A DNA stretch of 64,000 nucleotides from Hsuehochloa calcarea (lineage: Eukaryota; Streptophyta; Magnoliopsida; Poales; Poaceae), in assembly GCA_036346395.1 (NCBI GenBank), contig CM070601.1, forward strand, positions 13,389,763 to 13,453,762. The letters run 5' to 3'. This document shows, piece after piece, positions 10,650-23,345 of the stretch. Under the pieces are notes generated by a model that worked only from the letters and a program-made list of their open reading frames with translations, searched no databases and was not told the origin of the DNA. Made by a program: the position numbers and the translations under genes. Position 1 is the first letter of the stretch. Every line of letters begins with the position of its first letter.

Positions 10650-11636
10650 GGTTCTATTTTTGTCAATTCGTTTACGAAGAGACTATTTTTGCTATTTCGT
10701 CGCTCAATAATGCTATTTTAGCCGTAAACTTGTAATAGGGTTCAAAAACTAGACAATTTATGCAATGCTAATAAGACTACAGTAGTAATTAGGAATCGAC
10801 ATGCCTCTTTTAACAAAGTTACAACACAAGGGAATTGCTTTGTTTATAGAAGGAAACCAGATATCAACTATCTCATCTTTGAGATATATTTTGGGAGTTC
10901 TTTAAGAAGTGTGCAGCAGTAAAGAGCGCCCATGAGTTTTTTTTGCTAAAATAGTGTTGTTGTTGTGTGAAATAATACAATTTCTAAATATAGCGAATGA
11001 GCTCCTAAAATTATGAATTTTTTTGTGGAGGATCCTAACACAGTGTAATTACGTGTGTAATTTTTTTAAAATTTTATATGCTATGTATTTTTCTCAAGAA
11101 TTCCTTTAAGGCTGCTATTTGTATGCAAATGAAATAATCGATTTGAGGAAAATTTCAAAAACATGCTCAAAATACTTTCCATATTTATTCTCAGTATAAT
11201 TATCCAAAGTTTATATTTTTTGGATGTTACAAATCGAATGATCAGATCTGACAAAACCAAAAATTGTAAATAGTAAAAGTAGTAGTGCGATTAGTACTAG
11301 TGGGGACTAGATTAAATATTATTAATTGATTAGTCGGTTTAATTAGAAAGTCGTTGTAGTTAGTATTAATTAAAATAGTCATAATTAATGTGATGATATT
11401 CTTTAATCACTACATATTTAGGACTGATTAGTTAGAAGTATTTAATTAACCCCAATTAATTAGGACTATTTAATTACGGTTGATTAATTATGAATATTTT
11501 AGTTATTACAAACAAATAATGATTTCTAATTAAGTTGACTAATTAATTAATAATATTTAATAAAGCCTAATTAATTATGACTAAATTATTACGTTAATTA
11601 GTGTGGGCTGAGACTTTCCAACAATGAAAATCTTAC
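10650..11636. other. AT-rich intergenic sequence
   Basis: Very AT-rich, dominated by TTAATTA-type words between about 11280 and 11600. No coding frame, RNA gene or clear transposon ends seen. Confidence 0.5.
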
Positions 11637-11639
11637 GTG

Positions 11640-12018
11640 CCCAACCCTATTGAAGAGACACCAGTCGACAAGGGGAAGACTTTGGCTAGTGAGACCAGCA
11701 GCGGTCCTAGAGTTCCCCGCTGCCTCTCGCCTGCGCGGGCTAGTAGGCTCCTGCCCAAGCTGCCACCTCGTCTCAGTAGCGCTATGAGCAAACTAGTGCA
11801 GCGCGTTGATTTTCTCCTCTACAAACTCTTCATGATCTACGCCAGCAGGAGATGTCCATTGAGGAGTACTACAGTTCTTTTATTCGTATTACACGACAGC
11901 TGATCTCTATGGTTCCTCCTTCTTGTGCTGGATGTACTGGCTTTGTAGGTAAAGCGGGTCATGATGCACATAATTTGATGTTCACCTTTGTTATTCGTCT
12001 TCGTCCAGAGTATGAGTC
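11640..12018 (+). mobile_element. Copia gag remnant
   Basis: From about 11726 the sequence is nearly identical to 14425-14729 in the Copia element downstream (CCTCTCGCCTGCGCGGGCTA through the segment before TATGAGTCTA). It is a partial copy of the same family cut off by the foldback element at 12021. Frames are broken, so no protein is expected. Confidence 0.75.
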
Positions 12019-12020
12019 TA

Positions 12021-12201
12021 CATGCTAGATAAGGTTGTCCATGAACTAACTAAGGGAAATATTTAGCATACAGATCATATAACACCGTACCATAGCCTTC
12101 GAAACGCACACGAGTCGAAGGCTATGGTATGGTATGGTATTATATGATCTACATGTCAATCATTTCCATCAGTTGGTTCATGGATAAGTTTATCTAGTAT
12201 G
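12021..12201. mobile_element. 181-bp foldback (hairpin) element, MITE-like
   Basis: The whole segment is one long inverted repeat. CATGCTAGATAAGGTTGTCC at the left pairs with the complement of the right end (...GGATAAGTTTATCTAGTATG), and GTACCATAGCCTTCGA pairs with TCGAAGGCTATGGTATGG around a loop near 12103-12116. Structure and size suit a small foldback MITE; such hairpins can also be processed into small RNAs. No target duplication was clear. Confidence 0.7.
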
Positions 12202-12489
12202 TGATACAATACAGTATTAAATAATATTGTCTATACGAAATTAAAAAATTAACAAAAAATATCCTATTTAATCGAAGTACATGCGATAATACCCCTCTCC
12301 GGCTGTTTTGCGTCGTTAAAAGGTCGTGCGGGTCTCCTTAGGCTGCAAAAACTGTCGGACGCTTGTTGGATATGGAGCTGACCGAGACATTGGAAGACTA
12401 TCCTGGAGAGCGAATTGTGGGAGCTATCGCATCAAGAGAGTGATACATTACCGGCCCTTCAACTGAGATACTTGTATCTCCAATTGACT
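12202..12489. other. Short unassigned spacer
   Basis: AT-rich, then a GC-richer stretch from about 12290. Nothing recognisable. Confidence 0.4.
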
Positions 12490-14100
12490 ACACCTAACTT
12501 GGATCCCACTTGTCATACTTGCCTCTCTTTGTGACACCATCTTCAGCCACTTCTCTGTTTAACTTGTGGTTGCACCCAGCTCTGCAAATTACTCCTGGTC
12601 TCCATTGCCATGGGTGTGACACTACCGCCCCCGCTAGGATGTGCTTGTCCCCGAACACTAAAAATCTACAGCCATAACCTAAGCTCCCTCCTAATGCTGC
12701 CCCCATTGTATAGCAGTTTGATGGTGCTACTTTGCTGAACTTGCCAGTAAGAAGAAACTTGGACATAAATTGCATTTCCCAACAATAGGTCCAGAGCTTC
12801 ATAGGCTTTTTGAGCACCAGTGTAGCAGTCGTCAAGCTTGAGTTCTTCTACATGTGCATACACTATATCATCCTCCTCGCTAGGTGTGACACTACCCCCT
12901 CCGCAAGAAGCTGCTTGACCCCAAGCAAAAATGTCTGAACAATCACACAGAAAATCCCCTTGTTCTCTAGCACACAGTGGCCCTTCATTAGCTCCAGCCA
13001 AAATGGCTCCAACATCGTATTAGCATGTAGCGACCAGTGAGGATTTGACAGTGTATGAACGGGAATGTGATGGCTTAGCTTCATATAATTCCATTGATGA
13101 TTCTCAAGTGAACAAGCACCTTTCTGAGCCAATTGTTTCATCCTGATTTGCGAACAAACCCAGTGTCGCACCATCAACTCGACATAACCTTCCTTTTCCT
13201 GAAATACTCCACTGAAGACGAATGATCTGAAGAATGTAGTACTGCAAGTGCTGGCCAAGGACAACATTTTGTCACAAGTGCAGCCTCTAGTACCATAGCA
13301 ATCGGGTGAGCTTATACAGGGAACACTCCCATACCATTTCTCACATTCCAAGGCACAATTAAATCTTCTTGCTTCCTGAAAATACAGTTGGGTTCTAGTT
13401 CTCTGAACTTCTCAATGATGAGGTGCAAACCCATATTCTCAAATGCATTTACCATGTGAAACATCACTAGGATTGTGTGGAAACTGAACTTTTGAACACC
13501 AAGATCCCATGGCCGACTGAGGAGGAAACGAACCACTGATCGGCAAGGGAGTGGCCATGGTAACAACATCCCAAACACATTTGAATGTAGACAGTTGACA
13601 ACCATTTCAGTGGAGGTTTCAGAAAGCGACATATATGTGCTGATATTTGCCCTTCTACGTTGTCCTAGCCCATACTACTTCCCACTACTTCAAACAAACT
13701 TCAGCAGTCTGTGAATACTTACTGCCTCATCGGTAGCCAAATGCTGCTCCTTAGACTTCCTGATCTTGCCCACCTGCAGGTTAGGCCCTTTGCTCTCACT
13801 AATATTTGATAATTTTCATTGAAATTCCAGTTTGCAGCTTCTCTTGGTGTTGCAGAGACGAGCCTCAATGCTAGTACTACCGGACATATAAAAGAACTTC
13901 GACATTTACTGTGATGTGTCCCGATAAGGATTTGGATGTGTATTGATGCAGAAAGGAAAGGCAGTGGCTTACGCTTCCAGATAGCTAGCTAAGACCGTAT
14001 GAGGAGAATTAACCGACTCAAAACTTGGAGTTAGCATCAGTTGTGCATGCCTTGAAAATATGACAACATTATCTCATCTATAACCGATGTGAGATATACA
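12490..14100. mobile_element. Decayed Ty3/gypsy retrotransposon remnant
   Basis: At about 13905-14100 (+) the broken translation resembles a gypsy RNase H: YCD, GFGCVLMQKGKAVAYAS and YNRCEIY, with several stops. The Copia LTR at 14101 interrupts it within the RCEIY motif. The upstream part (12490-13650) holds only antisense open frames without domains. It contains two diverged copies of GTGTGACACTACC followed by a C-rich tract (12606 and 12884), which I take as non-coding retroelement sequence; that part is inference. Confidence 0.5.
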
Positions 14101-14231
14101 TGTTATGTATATGTATATATAGCCTATATCTATATATGGCATATGAGGTCCATTAGCGTTAGGGTTTTGTAGTTCTACTATATATACCTTTGAGTATCCA
14201 TCAAATATATCAAGATGTATCTTTTCTATCA

Positions 14232-14244
14232 TGGTATCAGAGCC
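14232..14244 (+). other. Copia primer-binding site
   Basis: TGGTATCAGAGCC immediately follows the LTR end. It is complementary to the 3' end of plant initiator methionine tRNA, which primes minus-strand DNA synthesis in Copia elements. Confidence 0.85.
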
Positions 14245-14616
14245 ACATCTCCGCCGCAGCCTTCCAGTGTCACGGCCGTGACGGCACATCTTCTCCAACC
14301 ATGACGGCACATCTTCTCCAGCAACTGTGACGGCGCATCTTCTCCAGCCCGAGCCGTCGCCTCGTCGCCTCTACCTCTCGCCACCGCGGGCCGGCAGGCT
14401 CCTGCCCGAGCCGCTTCTTCGTCGCCTCTGCCTCTCGCCTGCGCGGGCTAGTAGGCTCCTGCCCAAGCTGCCACCTCGTCTCAGTAGCGCTACGAGCAAA
14501 CTAGTGCAGCGCGTTGATTTTCTCCTCTACAAACTCTTCCTGATCTACGTCAGTAGGAGATGTCCATTGAGGAGTACTACAGTTCTTTTATTCGTATTAC
14601 ATGACAGCTGATCTCT

Positions 14617-17600
14617 ATGGTTCCTCTTTCTTGTGCTGGATGTACTGGCTTTGTAGGTAAAGCGGGTCATGATGCACATAATTTGATGTTCACCTTTGTT
14701 ATGCGCCTTCGTCCAGAGTATGAGTCTATTCGAGCTCAACTACTGGGGCGTGCTGTTCTTCCATCCATGGAGGAGGCCCTTGTTGCATTGAATGCTGAGG
14801 AGACTCGACTTCGTACTTTGTCTTTCGGATCGATATTACCTTAGTCTATTCTTGCGGCACCTCGTCAGGAGGTATATCAGCCTAGTTCACTTCCTGATGC
14901 TACATCTAACCAGACTTTATACTCTCACTGCAAGAAGCCTGGATATCCTGTTCAGAGGTGCTATCGACTCCATCCAGAGTTGCGACCTGCATCTCACCGC
15001 CGTCGTCGTGGTGTGGTTGCTGCCACTACTTCTGCATCTATTGGAGATTCTGCTTTTGTCACTCAGTTGGGTCAGCTTCAGTCATAGCTTCAGGCTCTTC
15101 AGACTCAAGTTCAGTAGCAGTCTTCATCTGATGCCCCTCCTAGTGGTTCTGCCAGTCTTGCTATGGCCTCCTCTTCCGTGTCAGGTACTAGTCTTCCATG
15201 GGTTTTAGACTTTGGAGCTTCTTTTCATATGACATCAGATAGTCTGATCTTGCATCATGTCCACCTGTTATGAATGGTTCCTGTGTACAGATAGCTGATG
15301 GTACCTCATGTTCAGCCACTCATCATGGCACTCTCTCTACTTCTCATTTTACTGTTCCTAATGTGTCATTTGTACCTTAGCTTTTTATGAACCTTATGTC
15401 TGTTGGTCAGCTTGCTGACATGCACTACTTTGCTGTGTTTGATGACTCTACTTGCTATGTGCAGGATCGTTGGACAGAAGTTCTTGTTGGTACTGGTCAT
15501 CACCTTAGAGATTCTCAGGGTCTCTACTTCCTTGATCATCTGAGTCTCCCATCTTCCTCCCTTCATGCATCTTCAGTTATTGCATCAGCCTCTGTTAGTT
15601 TTCCTCAGTGGCATCATCGGCTTGGTCATATGTGTGGATCTCATCTTTCTATATTAGCTCGTTAGGGTGTCCTAGGTTGTGTCATTGTAGACACTAGTTA
15701 TGATTGTAAGTGTTGTAGGCTTGGTAAACAGTTGCAACTCCCATATCCTATCAGTACATTTTGGTCTAGTCGTCCTTTTGAGTTAGTTCATTCTGATGTT
15801 TGGGGTCCTGCTCCTTTTGCTTCCAAAGGTGGCTATATCTATTATGTCATCTTTATTTATGACTATTCTCGATATACTTGGGGTTATTTTATAAAACATT
15901 GTTCTCAACTCTTCTCTATTTATCAGTCTTTTACTCGTATGGTTCACACTCAGTTTTTCACTCCTATTTAGACCTTTTGTTCTGATTCAGGGGGAGAGTA
16001 CTTGTCGCCTGCTTTTCGTCAATTTCTCTCTGCTGAGGGAACTCTTCCTCAGCTTTCCTGTCCTGGTGCTCATGCTCAGAATGGTGTTGTTGAACATAAA
16101 CACCATCATCTTATTGAGACTGCCCGTACTCTTTTACTTGTATCTCATGTTCCACGATATTTTTGGGCTGATGCGGTTTCTACGTCTGTCTATCTCATTA
16201 ATATGCAACCATCTTCTCGCCTTCAGGGAAAGTGTCCTGGAGAGCTTTTGTTTTCCACTCCTCCACAGTACGACCATCTTCGGGTTTTTGGTTGTACTTT
16301 CTATGTTCTGTTTCCGCCTCGTGAGCACACCAAGTTAACAGCTCAGTCTGTTGAGTGTGTTTTTCTTGGATATAGTCTTGAGCATAAGGTCTATCGTTGT
16401 TATGATCCCTTTGCTCGGCGTATGCGCATTTCTCGTGATGTTTTTTTTGTTGAGAATCGCCCCTACTTTTACTCTTCTGCCACTCGGTCCCCCTCTCCTA
16501 CTGAGTCTCTCTCTTTTCTTTATGTTCCACCCATTATTTCGACTGATACACCTTTTCCTGTGGAATCCTCCTCTCCATCCTTAGTCAGGTCACCGTTTCC
16601 TCTTCACTATACTCGCCGGTCTAGGTTTTCTCCTGATACTCAGCCTTCTACTATTTTCTCATCTGATGGCATGGCTAGTACTGATGATACTCCTTCTGAT
16701 GATCCTCCACCGGCACCGTCATCTCGGTATGAGCTTCGTGATCATACTACTATTGCTGCTTCTGACAGATATGGTTTTCTTTCTACTGCTATTGTGCCTG
16801 AGCCTCACACCTATCAGGAGACTGTTGTTCATCCTGAGTGGCAGTTAGCTATATCTGAGGAGTTGGTCGCTTTAGATCGTACTCATACATGTGATCTTGT
16901 TCCTTTACTTGCTCATGTTGTTCCTATTACTTGCAAGTGGGTCTTTAAAGTTAAGACCAAATCTGATGGCTCTATTGAGAGGTACAAGGCTCGACTAGTT
17001 GCTCGTGGTTTTCAGTACGCACATGGTCGTGATTATGACGAGACATTTGCTCCTGTTGCTCATATGGTAACGGTTCGCATTCTTGTTGCTGTGGCTGCTA
17101 TTCGCTCTTGGACTATCTCTCAGATGGATGTGAAGAATGCTTTTCTTCATGGTGATTTGCAGGAAGAGGTTTATATGGCACCATCTCAGGGTGTTGTAGC
17201 TCCTGCTAGTCATGTTTGTCGCCTTCGTCGTGCTCTTTATAGCCTCAAATAGGCTTCCTCGTGCTTGGTTTGAGTGTTTTCAGTTCAGTTGTGTTAGCTG
17301 CTGATTTCTCCCAGAGTACTCATGATTCTGCATTGTTTATTCATTCATCTCCATGTGGTCGTACTATACTCTTACTCTATATTGATGACATACTGATTAC
17401 TGGGGATGACACGGAGTACATTGCTTTTGTTAAGCAACGACTCAGTGAGCAGTTTTTTATGTCAGATTTGGATCCTCTACGCTATTTTTTAGGGATTGAG
17501 TTTGTGCACAGATGATGTCCACTACTTATCTCAGCAGCGCTATATTCAGGATTTGCTTGCTCGTTCTGGTCTCACTGACAGTCGGACAGCTGCTACTCCT

Positions 17601-18060
17601 ATGAAGCTTCATTTTCAGATTCGTCTTACTGATGACACTTTGCTTGAAGACCCTTCTCGTTATCGTCACATTGTTGGCAGTCTTGTCTATCTTGCAGTGA
17701 CATGTCCTAATATTGCCCATTCTATTCATATGCTCAGTCAGTTTGTCTCTGCTCTCACGAGTCACGTCTGTTCACTATGCCCATCTACTACGTGTGTTGC
17801 GCTATCTACGAGGAACTGTTGATCGTTGCCTGTTTTATTTTCGGTCGAATCAGTTTCAGTTTCATGCTTACTCTGACTCGACTTGGGCGAGTAATCCTGT
17901 TGATAGACAATCTGTTTTTGGATATTGCATATTTCTTGGGTCTTCGCTTATTACCTGGAAGTCCAAGAAACATATTACAGTTTCACGGTCTAGTACTGAG
18001 GCTAAGCTTCGAGCGTTGGTCACTCCTACTTCAGAGATTGTTTGACTTTGTTGGCTCTTA
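14617..18060 (+). pseudogene. Copia gag-pol polyprotein, inactivated
   Basis: Domains in order: gag (from about 14617), zinc knuckle (HCKKPGYPVQRCY, about 14930), protease (WVLDFGASFHMTSD, about 15200), integrase HHRLGH (about 15613) with the D-D-E core (VHSDVWG, then CSDSGGEY and NGVVEH), reverse transcriptase (CKWVFKVK, DVKNAFLHG, YIDDI near 17380) and RNase H (AYSDSTWA, STEAKLRALV). The longest uninterrupted stretch is 16002-17252. Many in-frame stops and frameshifts (for example near 14844, 15660, 15970, 17250 and 17515) prevent production of an intact polyprotein. Confidence 0.88.
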
Positions 18061-18165
18061 ATTGATCTTAGTGTGTCATATAATACTCCTATTTTTTGTG
18101 TGTGATAATACCAATGCTATACCGATTGATACTGATTCAGTAAAACATAAGCTATCGCGATACAT

Positions 18166-18997
18166 GTATTGACCATTTGGTCCCAGTCCAATTTAGCCCA
18201 GCCCATTTCCCATTCCCTCACGCTAGCGTTCTCCGTCGGCAGCCTCACTAGGTCACTCCCTCCCATTCGACGCTGCACCTGCTAGCAGCCGCCACTCCGC
18301 CCGCCCGCCCCTGCGACGCTGCCAGCTCCGGCGGGGCCCGACGGCCGGCGGCGACCCCTCCCTCCAGACGTCGCCCCTTCCCCTTCTCCCCGTCGCCGCG
18401 CCTTCTCCCCGACCCTGACGCCCCTGCTGCTCTCCGACGCCGCCCGTCCCTCTCCCCGACGCCGCTCGTCCCTGCTGCTTCTGTGCGTCCATCTCCCCGA
18501 CGCCGCCCGCCCCTTCCGCTTCGGTGACGACTGACGACTGACGACTGACGACGGTGAGTGATTCACTGGTTCGTCCCATGCTCCTTCCATGGTTCATGTG
18601 CTATAATAAAAAATTGATTGCTTGTAGATTGCAGTTCTTCCCTGGTTCATGCATTAGTTTGTAGTTCTATACTTCTATTCAGTCAGTTTGTAGATTGTTG
18701 TTTGCTTACCGTCGTCATGCATTAGAATTTCGCCATGCATCAGAGCTCATGGTAACTAGTTTTGGTGTCGTCAGTTAGGGATCAGTACTATATACTTACT
18801 CATTTATTGTTGTTCGCTTGAACATGATTAAACATGCAAATTAGCCGTTATTATGTTATCATTTGTCAATTATTTGATGGTTGTTAGGTACTTAGGTGTT
18901 TGCTGTTGCTTTCTTGTTTTGCTTTTGCTTGAAATCTCGGTAGGGTTTAAGAGCAAGGGGATTGATTTCCTTGGTTTTTTGCCTCGCTCAGTTAGAG
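18166..18997 (+). promoter_or_regulatory. Promoter, 5' UTR exon and leader intron of the lpxD-like gene
   Basis: GC-rich sequence from about 18240 ends in a (TGACGAC) repeat and a good donor at 18553/18554 (GACGACG|GTGAGTG). A 390-base AT-richer intron would end at TCTCGGTAG (18943), and the second leader exon runs into the ATG at 18998. A short upstream CDS-like frame starting at 18853 ignores this splice. The truncated Copia element ends immediately upstream, so it may supply or disrupt promoter sequence. Confidence 0.55.
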
Positions 18998-21858
18998 ATG
19001 GCAGCCATCCTGCGAAGAACCACCCCCAAGGCGGCTGCATTGTTCCCGCGCCCCGTGCCGCCGCTCAACACCGATCGACTGGCGCGGTTCCTGGGCAGTG
19101 TCTCCGCTGCTTGCAATAGTAATCACTGACTACAGTGCAATCTTGATATGGCTTCAGTTATCTTCTTGCAGAAATTTCTACTCTAGTTGTGAGATATGTA
19201 TGACCTGTTGGCTTCTGGAATGACCAGATGCTGGGATTGCTTCGGCTGAGTTCGTCCCATGGCACAACGGCGGGGGCATCTTGCACAGGGCTGTGTCCGT
19301 TGACCCCAGCGCGGTGGTGGAGGCAGGGGCTGTGGTGCACTCCGGCGCTGTTCTTGGTAAGGAGGTCGTTGTTGGGTCTGGAGCCATGGTCGGGCCTTCG
19401 GTTTCCGTGGGGCAGTCCACCAGGATCGGGTATGGTGTTTCTCCGATTTGATCTGAGTACAAAAGCAAACTCTCTTTGATTTAGTGATTTGCCTGAAATA
19501 AGTTTTGTGTTGATATGTGCAGTTACAATGTTGTCTTGAGCAATTGTTCGGTGGGTGACTTTTGCACTATCCACAATGGCGCCTGCATTGGTCAAGACGG
19601 TGAGCATATATTAATTTCGTGCTGCAAATATTTTTATGCTGTGTAGTATGAACAAGCTGCAGTATTGCAGATAAGATGTGCTGCACCCTTATTAGATTCC
19701 TTCAGATACCTGCAAATGTTACACTAGGAGCACAAATTTTGAGCTTGTGAGCTGACTGCAGTCTGCAGCATTTAAGTTTAATTATGCCTTTGAACTATTC
19801 ACACACATCTATGTTTTGGATCAAAGCTCATTTGATCTGTTTAATGGCAATTTTCTTGATTTCCTTCGTTTTTCTGTTATACTTAGTACATTACTACATG
19901 GTAAATATTGCTTTATAAACTCCTGTCAAACAATAAATTTGCCTTCTGATGCTATGAAAGTGTCAAATGCTGATGTAGCTCTTGCAGGTTTCGGTTTCTT
20001 TGTGGATGAGGATGGACAGGTCAAGAAGAAACCACAGGTTAGTGCTCATCATTATCACTCAGTGGATATAACCTTTTCTTTTGTTAACTGTTTGTGAAGA
20101 TTATGAATCACTACACAGTAATATCCAAATTGAAGAATGAAATGATTATCGGGTTCAGAGCTGAAGTATTTTTTTCTTTCACTTATGTTAGAGTAAATGT
20201 GCAATGCCATTTTATTTTAGGATAACAGAGAGGCTTCATTCTGTATAGCTAAGTCTGACATTTTTCACACTTACTCAAACTTACCTGATGTCTAACAGCT
20301 ATAAAATCATGACATAATGCCAGTGACATGGGCAAAGTACTTGTCCAAACAGATGTTTAGTAACTACTAACTGACTTTCCGTAGATGGTAATTTGAGATT
20401 TTGATGTGGATGCAATTGCGAAATCAAATCAAATTATAGGCGCACATTGAAAAAGCTTGCTATTTATCAGATGCTGTATACAAGAATCGGGGACCATGTG
20501 GAGATAGGCGCAAATACATGCATCGACAGAGGCAGGTAACTTGGCAGCCTTATAATCCTGTCTAGATGTCCTGTACTCTGTTAATATTGGACAATTGCAA
20601 GCTCTCAGAGTCAGAGTGCTGACATCCAAAGAATGTGTAGCTTGGACATCCAAAGAATGTGTAGCTTGGTTAAGGCAGATCTTCTGTTGGCTAGTTGATT
20701 TAAAATAACATACCTACCTTTTTGGTCTATCAGCTCTTTCCATCTGATTTTCTGTTTGGTTGCAGCTGACTCTTGCTGAAAACTTTCATCAATATTTATT
20801 GATTGCAGTTGGAGAGACACAGTGATTGGAGATGATACCAAGATTGATAATTTGGTTCAGGTATTATACCCCCTGCTTTAGGTGATTGGATTCTTCTCCC
20901 CTTTCCTGTGAATTGACAATTTCTCTTGCAGATAGGTCACAATGTGGTGATTGGAAAATGCTGTATGATTTGCGGACAAGTAGGGATTGCTGGTTCTGCA
21001 ACGTATGTATTCCATCATCTTATTGATGAGATCTTCATTCTCTGCCTAGGCATGTCATATACTTCTTCAGAGCTTTTTTTAAAAAAATATTTATCCTGCT
21101 ATGTGCACACAGGTTGGGGGACTATGTAACATTGGGTGGTAGGGTGGCGATTCGGGATCATGTATCCATTGCATCAAAGGTGCTGTTTTCCCAGCTCTAT
21201 GCTTTTGGCCTAGCCTTCTTTTTGTTCCTTGATTCAATAGTACTTCAAATTCTATGCAAATTTGTGTTGACTGTTGTGTCATTACCTAGCTGCATTGCTC
21301 AGAACACTCTTGACTCCAAAGGTCCTTCGAAACTAATTTCGGTGGCAGTGAAGGGATATTTCTTTTCTTCTCGTTGAGCAACTGACTACAGCCTAGAAAA
21401 TTCGTGTGCAACTTCATCTTCAAATCTAGTGGTTACAGCAAACAAAATATACAGCCAAACAAACACATGTTTCTTCCCTGTTGATAGTCATGGCAAGCAT
21501 CCAGATACCACCGATCCAAACATCTGACAAAGATTTAGCTGATACCTTTATCTTTTGCTTGCCCATTAGGCTTTTTTTTAATGTTGTTCTCAAAAGTTTT
21601 TTTTTACTCAAACCTGTTGCAGGTCCGACTTGCAGCAAATAGCTTAGTGACAAAGGATATTCAGAAGCCCGGTGACTATGGTGGATTTCCGGCTGTAAGC
21701 ACTCCACTATAGAGATGACCATATAAGTTCAACTTGTGTTCCACTTTTCCCCCTACTGATATCCTTTTACTAAATGTTCATGCTGAGTTTAGGTCCCAAT
21801 AAATGAATGGCGGCGGCAAATTGCTAACTTGCGCTCACTTTCAAAAGAAAGACGGTGA
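18998..21858 (+). CDS. LpxD-like UDP-3-O-acylglucosamine N-acyltransferase (mitochondrial)
   Basis: Ten exons joined by canonical splice sites give a 280-residue protein: 18998-19118, 19228-19429, 19523-19599, 19988-20037, 20471-20535, 20809-20860, 20932-21002, 21113-21179, 21623-21694, 21793-21858 (stop TGA). The N-terminus (MAAILRRTTPKAA) is basic and hydroxyl-rich, fitting a mitochondrial presequence. The body is a left-handed beta-helix of hexapeptide repeats: AVVEAGAVVHSGAVLG, VVVGSGAMVGPSV, NVVLSNCSVGDFCTI, HVEIGANTCIDRG, VIGDDTKIDNLVQIGHNVVI, GSATLGDYVTLGG. The HNVVIG block includes the family's catalytic histidine. Plants carry such genes for lipid-A-like precursor synthesis in mitochondria. 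Reading phase is kept at every junction, so the gene looks functional. It ends VPINEWRRQIANLRSLSKE. Confidence 0.9.
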
Positions 21859-22589
21859 CAGAAGATATTATCTCCGCCAATCTTCATCAGCGAAGTTGTT
21901 GTAATGTCACATTATTTAACGGGGTGACATATATTTGGGTCAAGGTCTTATATGGCCTATCTTGTAGAACGACGGGGTGACATTGAGTAGTTATAGTTAT
22001 TCGATGAAATTCATGAGTTACTAACTTTTGGTTGTATAACCCCACAACAGTTCTAGAATGCCATATTTTTCATGTCAGACATATTAAGTTATCCATCTTC
22101 ACGTATCGTCCTATCACATTTCCGGTGAAAGAAGTCCACATTGGCTTCGTCATGACTGAGTAAAATAATGAAGTTTCATCAGTGCTTCACGGTCAACACA
22201 ACATTCTGAACCTTCATTCATTCCAATTCCAGTCGAACTACGAGGTAACCGGTCAGGTGATGGTTACTAATCAGGGAAAATGCCATCTCAAAAACCGCAA
22301 GTGTAATTGATCGCCACAGCAGGTTTCCCAATTGTTCAGCTCGGAAGAACTCATAAAAGTAGAAAAGAAAAACTGTATTGTCAGGCAGTAAGCATTGAAA
22401 TTGGTATCTAAAACAATCTCCACCACGGCAGGTGGAATTATTGCCTTGCTCTTAGCATAATCAAGTCCGCAGAGTGAGACAACAAAGCAGAGAACAAAAT
22501 TAACAAGGAGCTCCATCTGACAGTAGAACAGAATTTCCCTCTGCCCTAAAAACTTCATTTCGTCTTGAAGAAAAGACAACGACGGTAAG
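21859..22589. other. Convergent 3' regions
   Basis: Downstream of the lpxD-like stop and downstream of the minus-strand exon at 22590-22694. Probably the two 3' UTRs and a short spacer. No other feature recognised. Confidence 0.45.
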
Positions 22590-22694
22590 CTAATGGTGAG
22601 CTCCAGTTGTGTTCCACTCAGCTTCCTCCTTTGCCTTGCGAGCAGCTGCTCTTATCTGATGCTCCTCCTTGTAGATCCGGTTCCTCCGTTGAAA
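22590..22694 (-). CDS. Terminal exon of an unidentified small protein gene
   Basis: Read on the minus strand, an acceptor (CCACAG) is followed by an open exon encoding FQRRNRIYKEEHQIRAAARK, continuing AKEEAEWNTTGAHH and a TAG stop. The charged, helix-prone composition resembles small accessory subunits of mitochondrial complexes, but I cannot identify the family. The upstream exon was not found; it should lie to the right, beyond the solo LTR at 22797-23345, which may sit in the intron. Partial gene or relic. Confidence 0.45.
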   Translation of the reverse strand, partial: FQRRNRIYKEEHQIRAAARKAKEEAEWNTTGAHH

Positions 22695-22796
22695 CTGTGG
22701 CCACAAAATTCCCAAGTTCAGTTCAGAGTAGACACATTCAATGCTTTACCATACTTATTATCATCACTTCAAATCACACAAATATTAGAAAGTGTG

Positions 22797-23345
22797 TGTT
22801 GTGGCTACAGATCAAACAGTAGAGGTTGGCAGGCCTTAGAACCAATACCCGCTGCGAGGGGGGTAAAGGTCTCAAGGTCCCTGAAGTGTGGGAAACGGTA
22901 CAAGGGAATGAATTGTATCTTTATTTGTGTTAAATTCGTCCGAGAAAAGGTCCTCCTTACTTGATACATAAGAGGGCTTATTTATATTTTATAGCAATAC
23001 AAGTGAGGAGGTAGGAGATTACAGCGATACCCCCTATAGAGGTCCCACGACTATAGATGTCTCGTGGTCTTTTCCTCCTTCACTGGTAGCTTTGGTGCAC
23101 AATAGACTCACACGGGCGGTGTCCACAACATAACCTCCCTTGGTCCATTGGAGGGACTGAGCCCCCTCTTTGATCTCCGTTCGAAGACCCCTTCAGGCCA
23201 GGGACCCCCTCGTGCGGAGGCCGAGGTGGTGGGCCGATTGGCTGAGGCATCGAGGTGGCATCCTTCCCCCATTGCATATGTTGAAGGGGCTAGCTTCTTT
23301 GGCTCTTCGTCGGGTCGTTGTGGACGGTGGGCTGTCCCTACAACA
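22797..23345 (-). mobile_element. 549-bp solo LTR with GTGTG target duplication
   Basis: Begins TGTTGTGGCTACAG and ends CCCTACAACA, giving matching TGTTGT/ACAACA ends. It is flanked on both sides by GTGTG (22792-22796 and 23346-23350), a perfect 5-bp target duplication. On the minus strand it has a TATA-like CTATAAAATATAAATA, suggesting that orientation. No internal retroelement sequence remains, so it is a solo LTR. Confidence 0.85.

Larger units (their letters stand above)
14101..18160 (+). mobile_element. Ty1/Copia retrotransposon, 3'-truncated
   Basis: A short 5' LTR (14101-14231, TGTTATGTATATG...ATCA) is followed directly by a primer-binding site matching initiator methionine tRNA, then gag, protease, integrase, reverse transcriptase and RNase H in Copia order. 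The homology stops inside the RNase H tail near 18160 and no 3' LTR is present. The element inserted into a gypsy remnant. Confidence 0.85.

Noticed and set aside
14101..18165. An ATACA target duplication around the Copia element (14096-14100 and 18160-18164)
   Set aside because: The 3' LTR is missing, so a duplication at that point is hard to explain. Five bases can match by chance, although the following bases vaguely resemble the gypsy continuation.
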